Of a stretch of DNA of 20,202 nucleotides, positions 15,872 to 20,202 are shown one piece after another. Source of the DNA: JBOGFI01 sp050743365. Lineage in GTDB: Bacteria; Actinomycetota; Acidimicrobiia; IMCC26256; JACDBD01. The stretch spans positions 1 to 20,202 of the forward strand of contig JBOGFI010000184.1 in assembly GCA_050743365.1 (NCBI GenBank), in the 5' to 3' direction. A program made the translations under genes and the position numbers. Numbering within the stretch: the stretch's first letter is position 1; each line of letters begins with the position of its first letter. The notes under the pieces are model-generated. The model worked only from the letters and a program-made list of their open reading frames with translations, did not search any database and was not told the DNA's origin.

Positions 15872-16300
15872 ATGCCCACACGCACCGCCACTGCACGTTG
15901 GGAGGGCGGCCTCCAGCAAGGCAACGGGACCATGCGCCTGGGGAGCGGCGCGTTCGAGGGCCAGTACTCGTTCTCCTCGCGCTTTGAGGAGGGGACGGGC
16001 ACAAACCCCGAGGAGCTGATCGGCGCGGCCCATGCCGGCTGCTTCTCGATGGCGCTGTCCGCCGGCCTCGAGCGGGCCGGCTACACCCCCACCGCGGTCG
16101 AGACCTCCGCCCGTGTCCATCTCGAGCGGGTTGAGAGCGGGTTTCGCATCTCGCGCATCGAACTCAGCTGCACCGCCGATGTGCCCGGCATCGACGACGC
16201 CGCGTTCCGCGAGCAGGCAGAGGCCGCCAAGACGAACTGCCCGGTCTCGCAGGCCCTGGCCGGGGTCGACATCCAGCTGGACGCCCACCTGGCCGGCTGA
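15872..16300 (+). CDS. osmC: OsmC-type organic hydroperoxide reductase
   Basis: Thiol peroxidase that reduces organic hydroperoxides with a reactive cysteine pair, typically induced by osmotic or stationary-phase stress. It is 142 aa, like E. coli OsmC, and aligns by eye over the full length: RTATARWEGGLQQGNGTM, FEEGTGTNPEELIGAAHAGC, then SMALSAGLERAGYTPT. The peroxidatic Cys57 is in HAGCFSMAL and the resolving Cys123 in NCPVSQAL. The catalytic Arg37 (SSRFEEG) and Glu47/48 region are present. This is the OsmC rather than Ohr subgroup, judged by the opening WEG and TNPEELIGAAHA. GGAGG lies 6 nt before the ATG. It is a single-gene unit between the VOC gene and the CHRD gene. Confidence 0.95.
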   Translation: MPTRTATARWEGGLQQGNGTMRLGSGAFEGQYSFSSRFEEGTGTNPEELIGAAHAGCFSMALSAGLERAGYTPTAVETSARVHLERVESGFRISRIELSCTADVPGIDDAAFREQAEAAKTNCPVSQALAGVDIQLDAHLAG

Positions 16301-16635
16301 GGCTTTCACCGAGGGGCGTGCACCACGCCTGGTGGATGATCATTGCCGATCGTTGCTGACGCTCTCGGGCTCGCCACCAGGGCAGCTCGCAAGCCTCGCT
16401 GAGTTGTCGAGCCTTCGCTGCACGTTGATCTGTGACAAAGGGCCTTTACACACCAGAGGTCAGTGCTACGCAGCAGCGCCCGGATGTAGCATCCGTCGGT
16501 CTCCGTCAGGGCTGAACGACGGGGGATGTGGGACTGGCGGGGGCGCGATCCACGAGATCCCCCCGGTGGGCCGGTTCCCGATGGTTTCGACGCCTCGCGA
16601 GTCGGGCAAACCGAAAGAAACGAAGGAGGGGCCGG
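16301..16635. other. 335-nt intergenic region between osmC and the CHRD gene
   Basis: No gene is supported here. A short stem GGCGTG/CACGCC (16315-16329) lies 15 nt after the osmC stop and could be a weak terminator. At 16338-16356 a 10-mer of the form GATCNTTGCY occurs twice in tandem; related copies lie at 17449 and 18990. GGATGTAGCATCC near 16486 is a 5-bp hairpin with a 3-nt loop. GGAGGG before 16636 is the CHRD ribosome-binding site. No convincing promoter or known riboswitch was found. Confidence 0.4.
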
Positions 16636-17139
16636 ATGCGCAGGATGATCGTGCTTGGTGCGCTGCTCGCGCTGGCGCTGTTGGCGCTGGCGCCATCGGC
16701 CTGGGCCGGCGACAACTTCGTGGCCCCGCTGTCTGGCGACGAGGAGGTCCCGTCGCGGGACACCCAAGCCAGGGGAGTGGCGACGCTCAAGCTCCGCGAG
16801 GATGGCGCGGTGCTGCGGTTCAAGGTCAACGTGGCCAACATTGACAACGTCGTCGCCGCCCACATCCACTGCGGTGCCGTCGGGGTCAACGGCCCCATTG
16901 GCGTCACCCTGTTCACGGGACCTCCCGCAGGGGGTGCGGTGAACGGGACGCTGGCTAAGGGCACGATCACCGCCCCGGACTCCGGCAACCTGTGCGGATG
17001 GGCCGACCTGGCGGCGGTTCTGGCCGCAATCCAGAGCGGCGACACCTACGTCAACGTGCACACCGACGACGGGGTGCTACCGCCAAACACCGGGCCCGGG
17101 GACTTCCCCGGCGGGGAGATCCGCGGCCAGATCCGGTAA
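16636..17139 (+). CDS. Secreted CHRD-domain protein
   Basis: The start at ATG 16636 has GGAGGG 5-6 nt upstream. The product then begins with a clean signal peptide, MRRMIVLGALLALALLALAP, ending SAWA before GD, with cleavage near residue 24. The longer reading from 16528 adds an unrelated N-terminus and is rejected. The mature part is one CHRD domain: FVAPLSGDEEVPSRDTQARG, ATLKLREDGAVLRFKVNVAN, AHIHCGAVGVNGPIGVTLF, then NVHTDDGVLPPNTGPGDFPG ending GGEIRGQI. CHRD domains are beta-rich and occur in bacterial secreted proteins of mostly unknown role. Cys76 and the Cys in SGNLCGWADL could form a disulfide. Total 167 aa; no sorting signal or membrane anchor, so it is probably released. A strong hairpin follows the stop. 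Confidence 0.9.
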   Translation: MRRMIVLGALLALALLALAPSAWAGDNFVAPLSGDEEVPSRDTQARGVATLKLREDGAVLRFKVNVANIDNVVAAHIHCGAVGVNGPIGVTLFTGPPAGGAVNGTLAKGTITAPDSGNLCGWADLAAVLAAIQSGDTYVNVHTDDGVLPPNTGPGDFPGGEIRGQIR

Positions 17140-17160
17140 CAACTCCCCGAGCGGGCAGCG

Positions 17161-17190
17161 GGAAGAGGGCCCCCGACCGGGCCCTCTTCC
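17161..17190. terminator. Strong bidirectional hairpin between CHRD gene and phosphoesterase pseudogene
   Basis: GGAAGAGGGCCC (17161-17172) pairs perfectly with GGGCCCTCTTCC (17179-17190) around a 6-nt loop, a 12-bp stem. It lies 21 nt after the CHRD stop and 18 nt past the end of the converging phosphoesterase gene. No T-run follows on either strand. Stem-only terminators are known in high-G+C actinobacteria, so a two-way terminator is the likely role. Confidence 0.65.
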
Positions 17191-17208
17191 GGTTCGAACG
17201 CGTGACGA

Positions 17209-17932
17209 TCACGCTTCCGAGATCACGATTTGATGGTCAATGTCGCCGTCGTCGTGGAGGTCGAGGAGCTGAGCGCCAGGCGGCTCGCCCGTATCGGTGT
17301 AGTGCGGGTTGCCGCCGTGCCGAAGCTGACTGAAGGTTGAGGGCGCGCCGAGGAACGTGATGCCCTCGTAGCTTGCCTCGAAGTGCTGATGGACATGGCC
17401 AGAAAGCACGAACCCGCACTGGGCCACGTCGAAGAACCCGAAGCAGACGATCGTTGCCGATCAACCCGCAGTCCGGCCGAGGGCACGGCGAGAGGGGCGG
17501 ATGATGCAGACACAGCACCACATGCGTCTCAACGCGATCGAGACCGCTTCGAAGCCGAGCGAGAGTGCGATCGGTGACGCATCCGGCCTCGTGCCCGATC
17601 CATTGGCTGTTCAGCAACCCCAACGTCCAATGCTCCGAAAGCTCGACCAGCCGCCAATCCTCGACCTCACCGAACACGGCAGCCATGGCCGCAGAGTCGT
17701 CATGGTTGCCGGCGATGAAGTATCTGCGCCGCGCGCTGCGCTGAGTTAGTGCATCGGCGAGCCGGTACGCCTCAATGGTGCCGTCGTCTGCAATGTCACC
17801 CGTCACGACGATCGCATCGACCGGCGGCAGCGCGTTCATCACCGACGCGAGATTCTCTGCAGGATTTTGACCCCACACCGAAACGCTCGGGTCGGACAGT
17901 AGATGCGTGTCGCTCACCTGAGCCAAAAGCAC
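17209..17932 (-). pseudogene. Calcineurin-like metallophosphoesterase (CpdA/Icc type), frameshifted
   Basis: All five metal-site blocks of a class III cyclic-nucleotide phosphodiesterase are present: AQVSDTHL, VVTGDIADDG, FIAGNHDDS, VLCLHHPPLSPC and LSGHVHQHFE. The first four and the stretch to LLRVLRRGPVRV are in one frame and LSGHVHQ onward is in the next. Dropping the single G at about 17410 (top strand) restores RRGPVRV-VLSGHVHQ and gives one 240-codon frame from the GTG at 17932 to the TGA at 17209, a normal size. Either the gene is newly broken or this is a sequencing error. As written, the protein loses its last metal-binding His pair. A GTG at 17968 is an alternative start; neither has a clear ribosome-binding site. 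Codon bias is weaker than in the genes to the left. The 264 nt upstream, up to the next gene, hold nothing recognisable. Confidence 0.85.
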
Positions 17933-18196
17933 CAGCGCATATTGCCCGGTAGGGGCGCGACACGCCACGAGCAGAGGCCGTACAGATCGACAAGGTCGGC
18001 GTGTCCCAGAACGACAGACCGGGAGTGCCCCCGAACGCCGGCTTGCGGACGTTCCGGTCGGAGCGCGTGCGCGCGGCGCTGGCCCAGGTGCTGCTGCTCA
18101 TCTCGCGCTCGTCGGGGCAACGCTCGCTGTGGTGCACGTACTGTGTTGCCACGAACGTCCCGTGCCGTGACGCGACACCAGCGCCGGAGGGGGACC

Positions 18197-18760
18197 ATGA
18201 GGGATCTGATTGTCACCGAGAACATCACACTCGACGGCGTCATCGAGGCTACCGAGGGCTGGTTCAACCCGGCCGGCGATGACGCCGAAGTCGATCAGTC
18301 GGACGTCGAGGCGGCCCTTCAAGGGCAGAGCGCGGCCGCCGACGCGTTACTCCTCGGGCGAGTGACCTTCGAGGACATGCGCGGCTACTGGCCGCTGCAG
18401 ACCGACGACACCACCGGCATCACCGACTACCTCAACGAGGTATTGAAGTACGTCGTGTCCAGCACCCTCCAGGACCCTGAATGGGAGCACACCATCGTGC
18501 TGCGAGGTGCATTCGTCGACGAGATTCGGGAGCTGAAGTCCAAGCCGGGCGGAGACATCGTGACCACCGGCAGCATGATGTTGGTGAGGGATCTCATCGC
18601 CGCCGGACTGGTGGAGGAGTACCGGCTGTTCATGTACCCGGTCGTGCTGGGGCGGGGCCGGCGGCTGTTCGCAGACGCCACGGAGGTTCCGAAGCTGCGT
18701 CTCGTAGAGAGCCGGCCTTTTCGCTCAGGCATCGTGCTCCTGCGATACCGGACAGCCTGA
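18197..18760 (+). CDS. RibD C-terminal / DHFR-like reductase family protein
   Basis: A 187-aa single-domain protein of the RibD-C superfamily, often annotated 'dihydrofolate reductase family protein'. Seen landmarks: LIVTENITLDGVIE at the N-terminus, DALLLGRVTFEDMRGYWP, YVVSSTLQDPEWEHTIVL, GGDIVTTGSMMLVRDLIAAG, and EYRLFMYPVVLGRGRRLF. The GRVTFE and GG-x-I-x-TTGS blocks form the NADPH-binding site in relatives. The substrate is unknown, and there is no reason to call it a true DHFR or a riboflavin enzyme because neither pathway is nearby. The ATG is supported by GGAGG about 6 nt upstream. A TACTGT box at 18139-18144 could be its -10. It diverges from the broken phosphoesterase and stands alone. 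Confidence 0.92.
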   Translation: MRDLIVTENITLDGVIEATEGWFNPAGDDAEVDQSDVEAALQGQSAAADALLLGRVTFEDMRGYWPLQTDDTTGITDYLNEVLKYVVSSTLQDPEWEHTIVLRGAFVDEIRELKSKPGGDIVTTGSMMLVRDLIAAGLVEEYRLFMYPVVLGRGRRLFADATEVPKLRLVESRPFRSGIVLLRYRTA

Positions 18761-18986
18761 CAGCGTGACCGTGCGCCCGGGACAGCGCCTCCACGACTGA
18801 CGCACGTCCTGACACAGGCCACGTGGATCAGCGCAGGCTGTCCCTGAACGCCGGATCGACGGCGCGCACCGAATGACGCGCCAGAACACGCGACGACGCC
18901 CGTTGGAGTTGCCAATCCTCAAGTGCCGCTCTGTATCGACCCGTCGGTCCGACGTGAACGATGTTCGGGTGCATGTTCGGTACCCG

Positions 18987-19006
18987 GCCGATCGTTGCCG
19001 ATCGGC
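18987..19006. terminator. Perfect 8-bp hairpin at the convergent junction near 19 kb
   Basis: GCCGATCG (18987-18994) and CGATCGGC (18999-19006) pair perfectly around TTGC. It lies between the RibD-C-like gene, whose stop is 227 nt to the left, and the stop of the converging membrane-protein gene 18 nt to the right. There is no T-run. It most likely ends the minus-strand transcript. The 15-bp core CGATCGTTGCCGATC recurs inside the phosphoesterase pseudogene from 17448. The rest of 18761-19024 shows only a short direct repeat (ATGTTCGG twice, around 18961-18980). Confidence 0.4.
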
Positions 19007-19024
19007 AGATAGGCGCCCGCCCCG

Positions 19025-19270
19025 TTAGTTAGCTGCCCCAGTGTGCGGTCGCCCTCTCCGCCAAGCCGCACCGGCAAACCGGACTATCACCCGGTGAACG
19101 CCGACCGCGACGGCCATGTTCGCGGCCGCCACGGCGCCGGCCGCAAGCAGGAACCCCGCACCACTACCAACGCCGGTCGTCACCAGCAGGCCAGGCCAGA
19201 CGACGGCTGCGAGCGGAACGAGCCACCATCGTCCGACGAGTAGCCCTGGCAGGAGCAGCGTTGGGATCAC
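19025..19270 (-). CDS. Small membrane protein, two predicted helices (hypothetical)
   Basis: An 81-aa ORF supported by a GTG start with GGAGG 5 nt upstream and by its composition. It begins MIPTLLLPGLLVG, has a tryptophan pair (GRWWLVPLAAVVWPGLLVTTG) forming the first membrane helix, a GSGAG turn, and a second helix GFLLAAGAVAAANMAVAVGV. The tail is basic (HRVIVRF, then WRRGRP), which would place the C-terminus in the cytoplasm with the N-terminus also inside. The in-frame extension upstream to 19564 reads as non-coding and is rejected. I do not recognise a family. A hairpin 18 nt past the stop fits a transcription end. It is a stand-alone gene on the minus strand in a low-bias region. Confidence 0.68.
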   Translation of the reverse strand: MIPTLLLPGLLVGRWWLVPLAAVVWPGLLVTTGVGSGAGFLLAAGAVAAANMAVAVGVHRVIVRFAGAAWRRGRPHTGAAN

Positions 19271-19675
19271 AACCGCCTCCGAGCCAGAGTCTGGCCGTCT
19301 CTCGGGGCGAAAGTCGCATTCGCAACCACCCAGCGCCCGCGCCCCTGTCGCTGTGGGCCGGCGCGGCATCACCGACGATGAGCCCCCTGGCTGCGCCCCG
19401 GGCCAACTCTGCGAGCATCCGAACGCCGAGTCGAGGCGCGCCCGACGTGACGTTCCGCGCTGATTGAAATTGATTGCACACCCGTCGTTCTGTGCGCCGT
19501 TCGGTGGATCGCTGATGAGTCGCCGACTGGCAGACCGTGATCCCAATAGCTCGGCCGGCTCCACGGCTTGCCCACACCGGTGAACGAACTGGCCAAGCGG
19601 GTCGCGAACCGCCTAACGCGCGAACGGGGCCGAGCCCGGTTCGGTGTCGCTGCCGATCGGGAGGCCGGTTCGGCG
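19271..19675. other. 405-nt region without a supported gene
   Basis: Several short frames cross this stretch on both strands, but none has a ribosome-binding site, consistent third-position bias or a recognisable domain. One minus-strand frame (about 19452 to 19270) reads like a protein fragment (MLAELARGAARGLIVGD) and may be decayed coding sequence. The A/T-richer patch near 19464-19480 (TGATTGAAATTGATTG) could hold the promoter of the small membrane-protein gene. No hairpin was seen after the transporter stop at 19676. Confidence 0.35.
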
Positions 19676-20202
19676 TCACCGCGCAGGCGCGCGTGGGAAT
19701 CGCCCGACCAAGGCAGCCGCGACCACGATGAGGAATGCGCCGGCGATCACCCCCGGAGTCGGCGCCTCGTGCTCTACCACCCAGTCGACCGCGAACGCGG
19801 TGACCAGCTGCGCGGCGAGCATCACGAGGGTCGCCCACAACACCCCGAGCGCCGGCGTGGCAATCGCCAGCGACAACACGACCGTCACGCCCAAGAGCCC
19901 GCCGGCGTAGAGCCACGGCTCGGCCGGCCACTGCGGCGCGTCGACACGCCCGGCGACAGCTCCCACTGTGACGATGGCGGCGAGCGCGGTGATGCCGACG
20001 GTCACGTTGACTGTCGTGGCGGCGAACGCATCGCCCGTTGCTGCCGTGATCCGTCCGTTGAAGGCGGACTGGAACGCGAGCGCGGCGCCGGCCGCCACGA
20101 CGAGTGTGACCAGTGCAGGCGCAAACTCACCGAAGGGCCGACCGACCTGTGAGATGCCGACTGCGGCCACCGCGACCAGTGCGGCCTTGATACGTCCGGG
20201 CG
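19676..20202 (-). CDS. YdcZ/DUF606-family membrane transporter, C-terminal part (5' end outside window)
   Basis: Member of the DMT-related YdcZ (DUF606) family of small inner-membrane proteins, function largely unknown. The frame is open to the right edge, where it reads GRIKAALVAVAAVG before the GTG at 20170, so that GTG is probably internal. The visible part holds a complete DUF606 repeat: APALVTLVVAAGAALAFQSA, then FNGRITAATGDAFAATTVNV and TVGITALAAIVTVGAVAG, then PWLYAGGLLGVTVVLSLAIA, then GVLWATLVMLAAQLVTAFAV and PGVIAGAFLIVVAAALVGRF. That is about five membrane helices. The hydrophobic segment before it suggests a double-repeat (about 300 aa) protein with its first half cut off. It ends with a basic tail at TGA 19676. 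Substrate not predictable. Confidence 0.85.
   Translation of the reverse strand, partial: PGRIKAALVAVAAVGISQVGRPFGEFAPALVTLVVAAGAALAFQSAFNGRITAATGDAFAATTVNVTVGITALAAIVTVGAVAGRVDAPQWPAEPWLYAGGLLGVTVVLSLAIATPALGVLWATLVMLAAQLVTAFAVDWVVEHEAPTPGVIAGAFLIVVAAALVGRFPRAPAR

Noticed and set aside
16590..16632. GGGCAAACCGAAAG before the CHRD gene, reminiscent of a c-di-GMP-I riboswitch core
   Set aside because: The hairpin expected between GGGCAAACC and the GAAA loop is absent, as is the second conserved half (ACGCAAAGCC...GGCCTAAACC). The likeness is a short string only.
17191..17200. GGTTCGAA resembling a tRNA T-arm
   Set aside because: No acceptor, D-arm or anticodon stem can be placed around it; it simply borders the terminator hairpin.
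17914..18282. Overlapping short frames on both strands between the phosphoesterase pseudogene and the RibD-C-like gene
   Set aside because: No ribosome-binding site, no domain, poor third-position bias; treated as an intergenic region.
18955..18968. GAACGATGTTC as a possible LexA/SOS box
   Set aside because: The half-sites are 3 nt apart instead of the usual 4 and flanking bases do not fit; no damage-response gene starts nearby.
19164..19931. Minus-strand frame of 255 codons across the 405-nt gap and the DUF606 gene
   Set aside because: It runs out of frame through the DUF606 coding sequence and the start of the small membrane protein; only a short stretch looks protein-like and it has no start signal.

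Overview
The window is about 20 kb of very G+C-rich DNA (roughly 70% by eye) that reads as an actinobacterial chromosome. A member of the Acidimicrobiia or a relative fits best. That placement rests on the MEP isoprenoid genes, the MurT/GatD lipid II amidation pair, a mycobacterial-type LigC ligase, a single-chain ATP sulfurylase with an iron-sulfur APS reductase, and start codons lying 7-8 nt behind TANNNT boxes (leaderless-looking transcripts). No 16S rRNA or other decisive marker is present, so the class assignment is inference.

Left block (1-3859, + strand): end of cdsA, then dxr, rseP and ispG. This is the widespread bacterial envelope/isoprenoid cluster. cdsA and dxr overlap by ATGA, rseP has its own Shine-Dalgarno, and ispG appears to have its own leaderless promoter.

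Central block (3912-11395, - strand, read right to left): a possible leaderless micro-ORF and a possible 64-aa ORF, then sat, sir and cysH (sulfate to APS to sulfite to sulfide), then a methyltransferase, murT, gatD and a second methyltransferase. Most junctions overlap or are only a few bases apart. The largest gap (69 nt, between cysH and the first methyltransferase) holds a perfect 7-bp hairpin. The block separates ispG from proS, which directly follows ispG in many bacteria.

Right of this (11516-15033, + strand): proS diverges from the sulfur block across a control region with two leaderless-type -10 boxes and a 20-bp near-palindrome. It is followed by a membrane-anchored DUF3558-like protein and ligC.

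The last 5 kb (15034-20202) is a looser accessory region: a zinc-ribbon/VOC fusion, osmC, a secreted CHRD protein, a metallophosphoesterase broken by one extra base, a RibD-C/DHFR-like reductase, an 81-aa two-helix membrane protein, and the C-terminal part of a YdcZ/DUF606 transporter that runs off the right edge. G+C and third-position bias look lower across 17.2-19.6 kb, consistent with decay or acquisition. All three convergent gene junctions carry an inverted repeat without a T-tract. No RNA gene, IS element or CRISPR array was seen. The most interesting unexplained signals are the leader of the sulfur operon and the repeated TAGGCT-N7-start architecture.
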